The notes: generated from the sequence alone by a model not told the origin. A stretch of DNA of 64,000 nucleotides from Streptomyces sp. NBC_00377 (GCF_036075115.1 NZ_CP107958.1:7068001-7132000); one strand, 5' to 3'; positions 41,669 to 51,067 are shown, counted from the first letter of the stretch. Translations and numbers: made by a program.

Positions 41669-42937
41669 TCAGACGTCGGTGACCTCGACGGCGGCCAGGT
41701 TCTTCTTCCCTCGCCGCAGTACCAGCCACCGCCCGTGAATGAGCTCCTCCTTCGCCGGGACGGCGTCCTCCGCGGTGACCTTGACGTTGTTCACGTAGGC
41801 CCCGCCCTCCTTCACGGTCCGCCGTGCGGCCGACTTGCTGGGCGCCAGGCCGGCCTCGGTCAGCAGGTCCACGACCGGACCGAGCTCGGCGACCCGGATG
41901 TGCGGCACCTCGGAGAGGGCCGCGGCCAGCGTCCGGTCGTCGAGGTCGCCGAGCTCGCCCTGGCCGAAGAGGGCCTTGGACGCGGCGACCACGGCGGCCG
42001 TCTGACCGGCGCCGTGCACCAGCGTGGTCAGCTCCTCGGCCAGTGCGCGCTGGGCGGCCCTCGCCTGCGGACGCTCCTCGGTCTGCCGCTCCAGCTCCTC
42101 GATCTCCGCATGGGACCTGAAGCTGAAGATGCGCAGGAACTTCGAGACGTCCCGGTCGTCCGCGTTCAGCCAGAACTGGTAGAACGCGTACGGCGTGGTC
42201 ATCTCGGGGTCGAGCCAGACCGTGCCGGACTCCGTCTTGCCGAACTTGGTGCCGTCGGCCTTGGTGATCAGCGGGGTGGCCAGCGCGTGCACCACGGCGT
42301 CGGGCTCCGCCCGGTGGATCAGGTCGGTGCCCGAGGTCAGGTTGCCCCACTGGTCGCTGCCACCGGTCTGGAGCGTGCAGCCGTACCGCCGGAACAGCTC
42401 CAGGAAGTCCATGCCCTGGAGGATCTGGTAGCTGAACTCGGTGTAGCCGATGCCCGCCTCGGAGTTGAGCCGCCGGGAGACGGCCTCCTTGGCGATCATC
42501 TTGTTGACGCGGAAGTACTTGCCGACGTCCCGCAGGAACTCGATGGCCGACAGCCCCTGCGTCCAGTCGAGGTTGTTGACCATGACCGCCGCGTGCGGGC
42601 CCTCGAAGTCGAGCAGCGGCGCGATCTGCGCGCGCAGCCGCTCGACCCACTGGGCGACGACCTCGGGCGCGTTCAGCGTCCGCTCCGCCGTGGGCTTCGG
42701 GTCGCCGATCAGACCGGTGGCACCCCCGACCAGGCCCAGCGGACGGTTGCCCGCCTGCTGGATCCGGCGCATCGTCAGGATCTGCACGAGGTTGCCGAGG
42801 TGCAGGCTGGGTGCGGTCGGGTCGAAGCCGCAGTAGAACGTGACGGGACCGTCCGCGAACGCCTTGCGCAATGCGTCCTCGTCAGTGGAGAGGGCGATCA
42901 GCCCGCGCCACTTCAGTTCGTCGACGATGTCCGTCAC
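41669..42937 (-). CDS. tyrS: tyrosyl-tRNA synthetase
   Basis: Predicted 422 aa, standard bacterial TyrRS length. The class I HIGH-like motif is TAPSLHLGNLVQ; the KMSKS-like loop is KFGKTE; an S4 RNA-binding domain covers the last 60 residues (LAPSKSAARRTVKEGGAYVNNVKV). GGSDQWGNL binds tyrosine. The ATG at 42937 is well placed. No T-box element is visible in the 78-base gap before the start. Confidence 0.96.
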   Translation of the reverse strand: MTDIVDELKWRGLIALSTDEDALRKAFADGPVTFYCGFDPTAPSLHLGNLVQILTMRRIQQAGNRPLGLVGGATGLIGDPKPTAERTLNAPEVVAQWVERLRAQIAPLLDFEGPHAAVMVNNLDWTQGLSAIEFLRDVGKYFRVNKMIAKEAVSRRLNSEAGIGYTEFSYQILQGMDFLELFRRYGCTLQTGGSDQWGNLTSGTDLIHRAEPDAVVHALATPLITKADGTKFGKTESGTVWLDPEMTTPYAFYQFWLNADDRDVSKFLRIFSFRSHAEIEELERQTEERPQARAAQRALAEELTTLVHGAGQTAAVVAASKALFGQGELGDLDDRTLAAALSEVPHIRVAELGPVVDLLTEAGLAPSKSAARRTVKEGGAYVNNVKVTAEDAVPAKEELIHGRWLVLRRGKKNLAAVEVTDV

Positions 42938-43015
42938 GGTTCTCGTATCTCCTTGATGATCTTCAGGCGGTCCGCTGACCGTCTTCGGGCGGTCGAGCGA
43001 CCACCGGCTACGAGG

Positions 43016-44416
43016 TTATACGCCCTGACTGACAGAGCTCATATTGAAGTCCGGCACCCTCAGCGCGGGCATCGCAGCCCTAGTGAACCAGTCGCTCCAC
43101 TCCCGGGGCAGCGTCTTTTCGGTGCGCCCCGCCTCCGTCGCCCGCCCCAGCAGGCCGACCGGTGACTCGTTGAACCGGAAGTTGTTCACCTCGCCGACGA
43201 CCTCGCCGTCCTCGACCAGGTAGACACCGTCGCGGGTGAGACCGGTGAGGAGCAGCGTCGCCGGGTCGACCTCGCGGATGTACCACAGGCACGTCAGCAG
43301 CAGCCCGCGTCCGGTGCCGGCGACCATCTCCTCCAGGGAACGGTCCTCGCCGCCGTCCAGGATCAGGTTGTCGGCCCCGGGCGACGCCGGAAGACCGGTC
43401 AGGGCCGCACTGTGCCGGGTGGTCGTGAGGTGCTTCAGCTCACCGGCCGCGATCCACTCGGTGGGCCGCACGGGCAGACCGTTGTCGAAGACCGACTGGT
43501 CGCCGCCCGAGGAGTGCGCGATGACGAACGGCGGGGACTCCAGCCCAGGCTCGTTCGGGTCGCTGCGCAGCGTCAGCGGCAGGTCGGACAGCTTCTCCCC
43601 GAGCCGGGTGCCGCCGCCGGGCTTGGAGAACACCGTCCGGCCCTCGGTCGCGTCCCGGCCGGACGCCGACCACATCTGGTAGATCATCAGGTCGGCCACC
43701 GCGGTCGGCGGAAGCAGTGTCTCGTAGCGCCCGGCGGGCAGCTCGATCCGCCGCTCCGCCCAGCCCAGCCGTACGGCCAGCTCGGCGTCGAGCGCCGCCG
43801 GGTCGACGTCCTTGAAGTCCCGGGTCGAGCGCCCCGCCCACGCCGAACGCGTCCGGTCCGGGGACTTGGCGTTCAGCTCCAGCGTCCCGTTCGGCTGGTC
43901 GTGCCGCAGCCGCAGCCCGGTCGACGTACCCAGGTACGTCGACACGAGCTCATGGTTGGCGAACCCGTACAGCTCGCGGCCGCCCCCACGCGCGCGTGCG
44001 AACGCCTCGCCCAGCGCGGGCGCGAAGTCCGCGAACACCGCCGACGAGGTCTCCGCGGGCGCCTCGGTGAATTCGGGCGACCGGTCCACACCACTGACCA
44101 GCGGCTGAGCGTCCTCGGCCGGACCCGCGCCCCGCGCGGCGGCCTCGGCGGCCCTGACGAGGGACTCCAGCTCGTCCGCGGTGACGGCGGCCCGCGAGAC
44201 GACACCGGAGGCGGTGCCCTCCTTGCCGTCGACCGTGGCGATCACGGTCAGCGTGCGCCCGCGCGTGACGCCGTTGGTGGTGAGCGCGTTGCCGGCCCAG
44301 CGCAGGTTCGCCGTGGACTGCTCGTCGGCGATGACGACACAGCCGTCCGCCCGCGACAGCTCGAGGGCGCGCTCGACGATCTCGTGCGGCTTCTGCGCCT
44401 TGTTCCCCGCGCTCAT
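43016..44416 (-). CDS. tldE: TldE/PmbA-like peptidase-associated protein
   Basis: Predicted 466 aa. The frame has the TldD/PmbA fold with RWAGNALTTNGVTRGRTLTVIATVDGKEGTASG near the start and a C-terminal TCLWYIREVDPATLLLTGLTRDGVYLVEDGEV block. There is no HExxxH, so it is the non-catalytic partner TldE. With TldD it forms a heterodimer that degrades unfolded peptides and processes modified peptides. It is coupled to tldD by a four-base overlap. Confidence 0.9.
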   Translation of the reverse strand: MSAGNKAQKPHEIVERALELSRADGCVVIADEQSTANLRWAGNALTTNGVTRGRTLTVIATVDGKEGTASGVVSRAAVTADELESLVRAAEAAARGAGPAEDAQPLVSGVDRSPEFTEAPAETSSAVFADFAPALGEAFARARGGGRELYGFANHELVSTYLGTSTGLRLRHDQPNGTLELNAKSPDRTRSAWAGRSTRDFKDVDPAALDAELAVRLGWAERRIELPAGRYETLLPPTAVADLMIYQMWSASGRDATEGRTVFSKPGGGTRLGEKLSDLPLTLRSDPNEPGLESPPFVIAHSSGGDQSVFDNGLPVRPTEWIAAGELKHLTTTRHSAALTGLPASPGADNLILDGGEDRSLEEMVAGTGRGLLLTCLWYIREVDPATLLLTGLTRDGVYLVEDGEVVGEVNNFRFNESPVGLLGRATEAGRTEKTLPREWSDWFTRAAMPALRVPDFNMSSVSQGV

Positions 44417-45936
44417 CGACCGGCCTCCTGCGTGGTGTTGAGGATGTTGACTCCCTTGAAGAGGGCGGAAGGGCAGCCGTGCGACACCGCCGCCACCTGG
44501 CCCGGCTGGGCCTTGCCGCAGTTGAAGGCGCCGCCGAGGACATAGGTCTGCGGGCCGCCGACCGCCGCCATCGAGCCCCAGAAGTCGGTGGTCGTCGCCT
44601 GGTAGGCGACGTCCCGCAGCTGGCCGGTGATCCTCCCGTTCTCGATCCTGAAGAACCGCTGGCCGGTGAACTGGAAGTTGTAGCGCTGCATGTCGATGGA
44701 CCAGGAGCGGTCGCCGACGACGTAGATGCCGCGGTCGACGCTGCCGATGAGACCCTCGGTCGACATACCGGCCGGATCCGGCCGCAGTGACACGTTGGCC
44801 ATGCGCTGCACCGGCACGTGGCCGGGGGAGTCGGCGAAGGCGCAGCCGTTGGACCGCTCGAACCCGGTCAGCTTCGCGATCCGCCGGTCCAGCTGGTAGC
44901 CGACGAGCGTGCCGTCCTTCACGAGGTCCCAGGACTGGCCCTCCACGCCCTCGTCGTCGTAGCCGACGGTCGCCAGCCCGTGCTCGGCGGTGCGGTCACC
45001 CGTGACGTTCATCAGGTCCGAGCCGTAGCGCAGCTTGCCGAGCTGGTCGAAGGTGGCGAACGAGGTGCCGGCGTAGGCGGCCTCGTAGCCGAGGGCCCGG
45101 TCCAGCTCGGTGGCGTGCCCGATGGACTCGTGGATGGTCAGCCACAGGTTGGACGGGTCGACGACCAGGTCGTACAGTCCCGGCTCGACGCTCGGCGCCC
45201 GCATCTTCTCGGCGAGCAGCTCCGGGATCCGGTCGAGCTCCTCGTCCCAGTCCCATCCGGTCCCCGTGAGGTACTCCCAGCCGCGTCCCACGGGCGGCGC
45301 GATCGTGCGCATCGAGTCGAACTCGCCGCTCGACTCGTCGACCGACACCGCGTTCAGTGCCGGGTGCAGCCGGACCCGCTGCTGGGTGGTCACCGTCCCG
45401 GCCGTGTCCGCGTAGAACTTGTTCTCGTGGACGGTGAGCAGCGAGGCGTCGACGTGGTTGATCCCGTTCGCCGCCAGCAGCCGCGCGCTCCAGTCCGCGA
45501 GCAGCGCCGCCTTGTCCTCGTCCGGGACGGTGAACGGGTCGATCTCGTAGGACGAGATCCACGTCTTCTCGGCGTGCACCGGCTCGTGCGCCAGCTCCAC
45601 CCGCTCGTCGGAGCCGGCGGCCCTGATCACCTGCGCGGAGAGCTTGGCCATCGCCACGGCCTGCGAGGCGACCCGCGCCGCCGCGTCCATCGTCAGATCC
45701 ACGCCCGACGCGAACCCCCATGTACCGCCGTGCACGACTCGCACCGCGTACCCGAGGTCGGTCGTGTCGGACGATCCGGCGGGCTTGGCGTCCCGCAGCC
45801 GCCAGGACGCGCTGCGCACCCGCTCGAACCGGAAGTCCGCGTGCTCCGCCCCGAGCGCACGCGCGCGTGCGAGAGCGGCGTCGGCGAGGGCGCGTAGGGG
45901 TAGGGCCGTGAAACTCTCATCGATGCTATGGGGCAC
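44413..45936 (-). CDS. tldD: TldD metallopeptidase
   Basis: Predicted 507 aa. The zinc motif HESIGHATELD (HExxxH) is present, and a late cysteine lies in FNCGKAQPGQ. The C-terminus carries the SHGCPSALFKGVNILNT block. The enzyme is the catalytic half of TldDE and also fits maturation of modified peptides. It starts at ATG 45936; the 244-base gap to divergent fabG contains no other gene. Confidence 0.93.
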   Translation of the reverse strand: MPHSIDESFTALPLRALADAALARARALGAEHADFRFERVRSASWRLRDAKPAGSSDTTDLGYAVRVVHGGTWGFASGVDLTMDAAARVASQAVAMAKLSAQVIRAAGSDERVELAHEPVHAEKTWISSYEIDPFTVPDEDKAALLADWSARLLAANGINHVDASLLTVHENKFYADTAGTVTTQQRVRLHPALNAVSVDESSGEFDSMRTIAPPVGRGWEYLTGTGWDWDEELDRIPELLAEKMRAPSVEPGLYDLVVDPSNLWLTIHESIGHATELDRALGYEAAYAGTSFATFDQLGKLRYGSDLMNVTGDRTAEHGLATVGYDDEGVEGQSWDLVKDGTLVGYQLDRRIAKLTGFERSNGCAFADSPGHVPVQRMANVSLRPDPAGMSTEGLIGSVDRGIYVVGDRSWSIDMQRYNFQFTGQRFFRIENGRITGQLRDVAYQATTTDFWGSMAAVGGPQTYVLGGAFNCGKAQPGQVAAVSHGCPSALFKGVNILNTTQEAGR

Positions 45937-46180
45937 CTACGTCTCTCCCTGGTGTCGTCACGTGTGAAGGCCTCGATCATGTCGCGCCCGGCGGCCCCCG
46001 GACCACACCTTTCCGCCGCGCTTGCGCAAACTTTCTGTAGGGACCCCACAGCCAGTCCGGTGAGCCACTGTCGGTGCCCGAATGTCCGTCGCCCGAAGCG
46101 GACCGATAGGTTTCGAGGGAAGTCACCTGCCATCCAGTGTTCGGGCGGGTGCGTCAGATCCCTATCGAAAGGGTGATCCG

Positions 46181-46900
46181 TTGAGCCGCTCGGTTCTCGT
46201 CACCGGAGGAAACCGGGGCATCGGCCTCGCCATCGCCCGCGCGTTCGCCGACGCCGGCGACAAGGTCGCGATCACGTACCGCTCGGGCGAGCCACCGGCC
46301 GCCCTGACGGAGCTGGGCTGCCTGGCGGTCAAGTGCGACATCACCGACACCGAGCAGGTGGAGCAGGCCTACAAGGAGATCGAGGCACAGCACGGCCCCG
46401 TGGAGGTCCTGATCGCCAACGCCGGCGTCACCAAGGACCAGCTCCTGATGCGCATGTCCGAGGAGGACTTCACCTCGGTCGTCGACACCAACCTCACCGG
46501 CACCTTCCGTGTGGTCAAGCGCGCCAACCGCGCCATGCTGCGGGCCAAGAAGGGCCGTGTCGTCCTGATCTCGTCGGTCGTGGGACTGCTCGGCTCCGCC
46601 GGGCAGTCGAACTACGCCGCCTCCAAGGCCGCGCTGGTCGGCTTCGCGCGTTCCCTCGCCCGTGAGCTGGGGTCGCGCAACATCACCTTCAACGTCGTCG
46701 CGCCCGGCTTCGTCGACACCGACATGACCAAGGTGCTCACCGACGAGCAGCGCGCGGGCATCGTCTCGCAGGTCCCGCTCGGACGGTACGCGCAGCCGGA
46801 GGAGATCGCCGCGACGGTGCGGTTCCTCGCCTCGGACGACGCCTCGTACATCACTGGAGCCGTCATCCCTGTTGACGGCGGACTGGGAATGGGTCACTGA
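46181..46900 (+). CDS. fabG: 3-oxoacyl-ACP reductase (FabG/MabA type)
   Basis: Predicted 239 aa from TTG 46181: the sequence SRSVLVTGGNRGIGLAIARAF follows at once and no ATG/GTG in frame lies close. GGNRGIG is the NADPH-binding motif; the catalytic Ser, Tyr and Lys are in VLISSVVGLLGSAGQSNYAASKAA. It reduces beta-ketoacyl-ACP in type II fatty acid synthesis. It precedes fabI by only five bases, so the pair is the mabA-inhA equivalent. Confidence 0.93.
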   Translation: MSRSVLVTGGNRGIGLAIARAFADAGDKVAITYRSGEPPAALTELGCLAVKCDITDTEQVEQAYKEIEAQHGPVEVLIANAGVTKDQLLMRMSEEDFTSVVDTNLTGTFRVVKRANRAMLRAKKGRVVLISSVVGLLGSAGQSNYAASKAALVGFARSLARELGSRNITFNVVAPGFVDTDMTKVLTDEQRAGIVSQVPLGRYAQPEEIAATVRFLASDDASYITGAVIPVDGGLGMGH

Positions 46901-46905
46901 TCACC

Positions 46906-47673
46906 ATGAGCGGAATCCTCGAGGGCAAGCGCGTCCTGATCACCGGTGTGCTGATGGAGTCCTCCATCGCCTTCCACACCGCCAAGCTGGCCCAGGAGCA
47001 GGGTGCCGAGATCATCCTGACCGCGTTCCCGCGGCCCACGCTGACCGAGCGCATCGCCAGGAAGCTGCCGAAGCCCACCAAGGTCATCGAGCTCGACGTG
47101 ACGAACGACGAGCACCTCGGCCGGCTGGCCGACATCGTCGGCGAGGAGCTCGGCGGCCTCGACGGCGTCGTGCACTCCATCGGCTTCGCGCCGCAGGACG
47201 CCCTCGGCGGCAACTTCCTCAACACGCCTTTCGAGTCGGTCGCCACGGCCATGCACGTCTCGGCGTTCTCCCTGAAGTCGCTGACCATGGCGTGCCTGCC
47301 GCTGATGCAGAACGGCGGCTCGGTCGTCGGCCTCACCTTCGACGCCTCGTTCGCCTGGCCGCAGTACGACTGGATGGGCCCCGCCAAGGCCGCCCTGGAG
47401 GCCACCAGCCGCTACATGGCCCGTGACCTGGGCAAGCAGAACATCCGCTGCAACCTGGTCGCGGCGGGTCCGATCGGCTCGATGGCCGCCAAGTCCATCC
47501 CGGGCTTCGCCGAGCTGGCCGCGGTCTGGGACGAGCGTTCCCCGCTGGAGTGGGACCTCAAGGACCCCGAGCCCGCCGGTCGCGGTGTCGTCGCGCTGCT
47601 GAGCGACTGGTTCCCGAAGACCACCGGCGAGATCGTGCACGTGGACGGTGGCCTGCACGCCATCGGAGCCTGA
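46906..47673 (+). CDS. fabI: enoyl-ACP reductase (FabI/InhA type)
   Basis: Predicted 255 aa. It begins GILEGKRVLITGVLMESSIAFHTAKLAQEQGA, and the catalytic Tyr and Lys fit QYDWMGPAKAALEA (Tyr-x6-Lys), which is the InhA arrangement. It reduces the enoyl-ACP double bond with NADH. Its transcript ends at the hairpin at 47690. The close fit to InhA rather than E. coli FabI is expected for an actinobacterium. Confidence 0.94.
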   Translation: MSGILEGKRVLITGVLMESSIAFHTAKLAQEQGAEIILTAFPRPTLTERIARKLPKPTKVIELDVTNDEHLGRLADIVGEELGGLDGVVHSIGFAPQDALGGNFLNTPFESVATAMHVSAFSLKSLTMACLPLMQNGGSVVGLTFDASFAWPQYDWMGPAKAALEATSRYMARDLGKQNIRCNLVAAGPIGSMAAKSIPGFAELAAVWDERSPLEWDLKDPEPAGRGVVALLSDWFPKTTGEIVHVDGGLHAIGA

Positions 47674-47689
47674 ACCCCGGCACGTCGTC

Positions 47690-47730
47690 GACGCCCCGTT
47701 CTCCCGCCCGCGCGCGGGGAGCGGGGCGTC
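47690..47730. terminator. hairpin terminator after fabI
   Basis: GACGCCCCG (47690-47698) pairs with CGGGGCGTC (47722-47730), and the inner CTCCC/GGGAG continue the stem. It lies 17 bases after the fabI stop. Confidence 0.8.
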
Positions 47731-47837
47731 ACCCGTTCGGCTCACCCGGCCGGGCGGGGGAGTGCCGCGGGGAGGCAGTCTGAAGTGCGGGTTCCTTACC
47801 GCGCTTTCCTCCCCAGCACGGCCGAGGAGGTCCCCTT

Positions 47838-48194
47838 GTGCGCCTGTCTCGCAGCCTGGCCCCAGTGACCGTCGCCGTCTGTCTCGTCCTGTCGCTGCCG
47901 TACGACGCGATGCCGCACGCACGCGTGGCGGCCCGGCCAGCCATCGCCGCGCCGGCCGAGGAACCCTTCGGCGCGGAGTGCCGCACCGAGGTCCGCGGCT
48001 CCCGTGTCGTCGCCTACTGCCACAACCCCTACGCCGACACCGACCGCGTCCGTCTGCACATCGAGTGCGACCGCTGGTGGGACCTCGACACCGACGGCAC
48101 CCCTGCCGACGTGGGCCCCGCCCGGACGGTCCGGCTCACCGGCCGCTGCTGGAAGGAGGTCCGCTCGGCGTGGATCAGTCACCGGAAGGGGTGA
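47838..48194 (+). CDS. small secreted cysteine-containing protein
   Basis: Predicted 118 aa from GTG 47838 with GAGGAGG nearby. An N-terminal signal (LAPVTVAVCLVLSLPYDAMPHA) is followed by a mature region with four cysteines (AECRTEV, AYCHNP, IECDRWW, GRCWKEV), probably two disulfides. No family recognised. Its 3' end overlaps the convergent GntR gene by 20 bases. Confidence 0.75.
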   Translation: MRLSRSLAPVTVAVCLVLSLPYDAMPHARVAARPAIAAPAEEPFGAECRTEVRGSRVVAYCHNPYADTDRVRLHIECDRWWDLDTDGTPADVGPARTVRLTGRCWKEVRSAWISHRKG

Positions 48195-48864
48195 ACCGCC
48201 CGGGGCGGCACACCAGCGGATAGCCGGCCGCCTCGACGGCGGCGGCCTCCGCGTCGCCCGCGCGGATCGCGTCCACCAGCCGCGTGTGGTCCATGTACGT
48301 CTCCGGCGTGAGCTCGTCGCCGACGTCCTCGCGCAGCCAGTCCCGCAGCACCTCGCCGAGGTCCGCGTACATCGCCGTCATGACGTCGTTGTGGGAGGCC
48401 GCCACCACCGCCAGGTGGAAGGTCGCGTCCGCCGTCACGAACGTCTCGGCGTCACCCGACTCCCATGCCTCCTCGCGCCGCAGGAGGAGCGCGTCCAGCT
48501 GCTTGAGGTCCTTCTCCGTGCGGCGTCCGGCAGCGAGCTTCGCCGCGCTCGACTCCAGCGTGGAGCGCAGCTCGGCGATGTGCCCCGGATCGGCGTCGGC
48601 GAAGCGGCGGTGCATGACGCCCGCCAGCTCGCTGGTCGCCACGACATACGTGCCCGAGCCCTGCCTGATGTCCAGCAGCCCGTTGTGCGCGAGCGCGCGG
48701 ACGGCCTCGCGGACCGTGTTCCGGGCGACTCCCAGCTGTTCGACCAGCTCGGGCTCCGTGGGGATACGCGCGCCGACCGGCCATTCGCCCGAGGTGATCT
48801 GGTTGCGCAGCGCGGCGATGACCTGCTCGGACAGTGCCGAACGGCGGGGATGGCTCAGTGGCAT
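48175..48864 (-). CDS. GntR/FadR-family regulator
   Basis: Predicted 229 aa. The N-terminal winged HTH is LSEQVIAALRNQITSGEWPVGARIPTEPELVEQLGVARNTVREAVRALAHNGLLDIRQGSGTYV, and the C-terminal FCD-type domain includes FHLAVVAASHNDVM with likely metal or ligand histidines. It is divergent from the MFS transporter and probably controls it and itself through the palindromic sites in between. The 3' end overlaps the convergent secreted-protein gene. Confidence 0.9.
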   Translation of the reverse strand: MPLSHPRRSALSEQVIAALRNQITSGEWPVGARIPTEPELVEQLGVARNTVREAVRALAHNGLLDIRQGSGTYVVATSELAGVMHRRFADADPGHIAELRSTLESSAAKLAAGRRTEKDLKQLDALLLRREEAWESGDAETFVTADATFHLAVVAASHNDVMTAMYADLGEVLRDWLREDVGDELTPETYMDHTRLVDAIRAGDAEAAAVEAAGYPLVCRPGRFTPSGD

Positions 48865-48918
48865 GGCACACCTTCGCACGGGCGGGGCGGTCGAGGGGGA
48901 CCAGGGGATGGACAACCA

Positions 48919-48939
48919 ATCATCCCATGATTCTATGAT
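48919..48939. promoter_or_regulatory. possible GntR operator, repeated ATGAT/ATCAT
   Basis: ATCAT-CCC-ATGAT (48919-48931) is an inverted repeat, and a further ATGAT starts at 48935, overlapping the possible transporter start. It lies 55 bases before the regulator start in the divergent direction and would be the natural place for autoregulation. Confidence 0.45.
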
Positions 48940-48946
48940 GGGTGGC

Positions 48947-50491
48947 ATGGCGAGCGAGCAGACCCGGACGAAGACATCCCCGCCCCCGCGCCCTCCGCAA
49001 GAGGGTGAGCCGCCCCGAACGGCCACGCGCGCGGGGCGCCGGGGCGCACGGCTGCTCGTCGTCGGCATCGTGCTGGCCGCCCTCAACCTCCGGCCCGGCA
49101 TCACGAGCCTCGGCGCCCTCCTCGAAGAGGTCCGTGACGGGCTCGGCATGAGCGGCAGCGTGGCCGGGCTCCTCACGTCCGTGCCCCCGCTCTGCTTCGC
49201 CGTCTTCGGCGTCACGGCGCCCCGGCTGGCCCGCCGCTTCGGGCCGGGCGCGGTGGTGTGCGCCGGCATGGCCGCCATCGCGGCGGGACTGCTGCTGCGC
49301 CCGTACGCGGGCGGCACGGCCGGGTTCCTCGCCGCCAGTGCCCTCGCCCTCATGGGCATCGCCGTCAGCAACGTCCTGATGCCGGTCATCGTCAAGCGCC
49401 ACTTCCCCGACCGGGTCGGCTCCATGACCGGCCTGTACTCGATGGCCCTCGCCCTCGGCACCTCCACCGCCGCGGCGATCACCGTGCCCATGACCGAGGC
49501 GCTGGGCGGCAGTTGGCGGACCGGGCTCGCTCTGTGGGCGGCCTTGGCGGCCGCGGCCGTCCTGCCCTGGGTGCCGCTCGCCCGCAATCGTGGGACGGGG
49601 ACCGCAGCCGACGGCGGCGCGGGCCCGGCGGGGGAGCGACGGACGGCACGGGAGCAAGGGACTGCGGGGGAGCAACGCAAGCAGGACCCGCAGCGTGCCG
49701 AGCCCGCCCCGCAGGGCCCCGAGCCCTCCCCGCCGGCCCACGGCCCGGGCCGGCAGCCCCACGCGCGGGTTCCGCAGGCGGACCCGGTTGTCCCGCAGCC
49801 CCCCGGGTCCCACGCGCGCGTGCCGCAGCCCGACGCGTCCGCCCCGCAGTCCCACGCCGCTGCACCGCAACCCCACGCGCGCATGCCGCAGCCGTCGGCG
49901 GCCCCGCTGCGCGTCACCCGCAGCCGGACCGCCTGGGCGCTCGCCGTCTTCTTCGGCCTCCAGGCCACCGCCGCGTACATCACCATGGGCTGGATGCCGC
50001 AGATCTTCCGGGACGCCGGGGTACCCGCGAGCACGGCCGGGCTGCTCCTCGCACTGACGATGGCCATGGGGGTGCCGCTGGCCTTCGTCATCCCGCGCGT
50101 CGCCGCGAGGCTGCCGCACCAGGGCCCGATCGTGGTTGCGCTGGGCGGCTGCGGCCTCGTCGGATACGCCGGCCTGTACCTCGCGCCGTCCGGCGGCGCC
50201 TGGGCCTGGGCCCTGCTGCTCGGCATCGCCAACTGCGCCTTCCCGCTGGCTCTCACGATGGTCGGGATGCGCGCCAGGACCGGCCCGGGAGTGGCGCAGC
50301 TGTCGGCGTTCGCACAGAGCACCGGCTACCTGATCTCCATCCCCGGGCCGCTGCTGGTCGGGGTGCTCTACCAGCACAGCGGCGGCTGGGGACTGCCCCT
50401 CGCGCTCATGGCGGCCCTGATGGTCCCGCAGACGGTCGTGGGCGTCCTGGCGGGCCGTGACCGCACGGTCGAGGAGGAAGCCGCCCGCTGA
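48947..50491 (+). CDS. MFS transporter, CynX/NimT type, with repetitive central loop
   Basis: Predicted 514 aa. Twelve helices are likely, with a 100-residue insert between helix six and seven (about residues 208-310) made of Pro, Gln, His, Ala and Gly and containing repeats such as PHARVPQ, SHARVPQ and PHARMPQ. The start is unclear: ATG 48935, 48938 or 48947 are all in frame and none has a good ribosome site, so leaderless translation is possible. The family takes up cyanate-like or related compounds or exports drugs. The SGM_5486 microprotein follows. Confidence 0.82.
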   Translation: MASEQTRTKTSPPPRPPQEGEPPRTATRAGRRGARLLVVGIVLAALNLRPGITSLGALLEEVRDGLGMSGSVAGLLTSVPPLCFAVFGVTAPRLARRFGPGAVVCAGMAAIAAGLLLRPYAGGTAGFLAASALALMGIAVSNVLMPVIVKRHFPDRVGSMTGLYSMALALGTSTAAAITVPMTEALGGSWRTGLALWAALAAAAVLPWVPLARNRGTGTAADGGAGPAGERRTAREQGTAGEQRKQDPQRAEPAPQGPEPSPPAHGPGRQPHARVPQADPVVPQPPGSHARVPQPDASAPQSHAAAPQPHARMPQPSAAPLRVTRSRTAWALAVFFGLQATAAYITMGWMPQIFRDAGVPASTAGLLLALTMAMGVPLAFVIPRVAARLPHQGPIVVALGGCGLVGYAGLYLAPSGGAWAWALLLGIANCAFPLALTMVGMRARTGPGVAQLSAFAQSTGYLISIPGPLLVGVLYQHSGGWGLPLALMAALMVPQTVVGVLAGRDRTVEEEAAR

Positions 50492-50534
50492 CCCCGGGAG
50501 GACCGCCGCGAGGGCGGGGTGGGAGACTTGCCGT

Positions 50535-50651
50535 ATGCCAGTGCTCGATCCGAACCCGCGCAACGGCCAGAAGAAGATGCTGCTCGTCTTCGGCTCGTTC
50601 CTCGCCATCTTCGTCGTCATCGCCGTGATCGCGACCATCGCCTCTCCCTGA
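50535..50651 (+). CDS. SGM_5486 family transporter-associated protein
   Basis: Predicted 38 aa: MPVLDPNPRNGQKKMLLVFG then a single membrane helix (SFLAIFVVIAVIATIA). It exactly fits the SGM_5486 microprotein family that follows MFS transporters in streptomycetes. The short distance (43 bases) to the transporter and its one helix suggest a regulatory or assembly subunit. No further motif. Confidence 0.9.
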   Translation: MPVLDPNPRNGQKKMLLVFGSFLAIFVVIAVIATIASP

Positions 50652-50860
50652 CGGGCCGGCCGTGACGACCCTGCCGAGCCCCTCGGCTCAGGGCCGGGGG
50701 TAGGGCTGGCACCCCCTCCCCTAGGGGGCCAGGGTCAGGGTCAAGTGGGTGGCTCTCCGGATGGGTTGGGGGCCGCCGATTACGTAACTTCGAGGGGTGA
50801 CCGCGGCGCGCGGCTCACCTGCCGAGGTCCACGGACCACTCGAAGTCAGCGGAGGCACCC

Positions 50861-51067
50861 ATGTCGGCCCCTACGCACACCCGGCCCCACCCGGCCGTCC
50901 AGGGCGGCGTCGACTCGCGGCTGCCCTGGTGGGCCCTCGCCCTGCCGATGCTCGCCTTCACCGTGCTGTTCGTGCTGATCCTGAACCCGGCCGACGCCCA
51001 GGCGGCCACCGGAGACCCGGCGATCACCCATCTCGTCGAGCGGGTGCAGCAGCTGGTCACACGCTAG
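50861..51067 (+). CDS. small membrane or secreted protein of unknown function
   Basis: Predicted 68 aa from ATG 50861 with GGAGG seven bases before it. A hydrophobic helix at about residues 22-42 (PWWALALPMLAFTVLFVLIL) is followed by a short tail NPADAQAATGDPAITHLVERVQQLVTR, which could be an amphipathic helix. The AQA-A could be a signal cleavage site. No family recognised. Confidence 0.7.
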   Translation: MSAPTHTRPHPAVQGGVDSRLPWWALALPMLAFTVLFVLILNPADAQAATGDPAITHLVERVQQLVTR

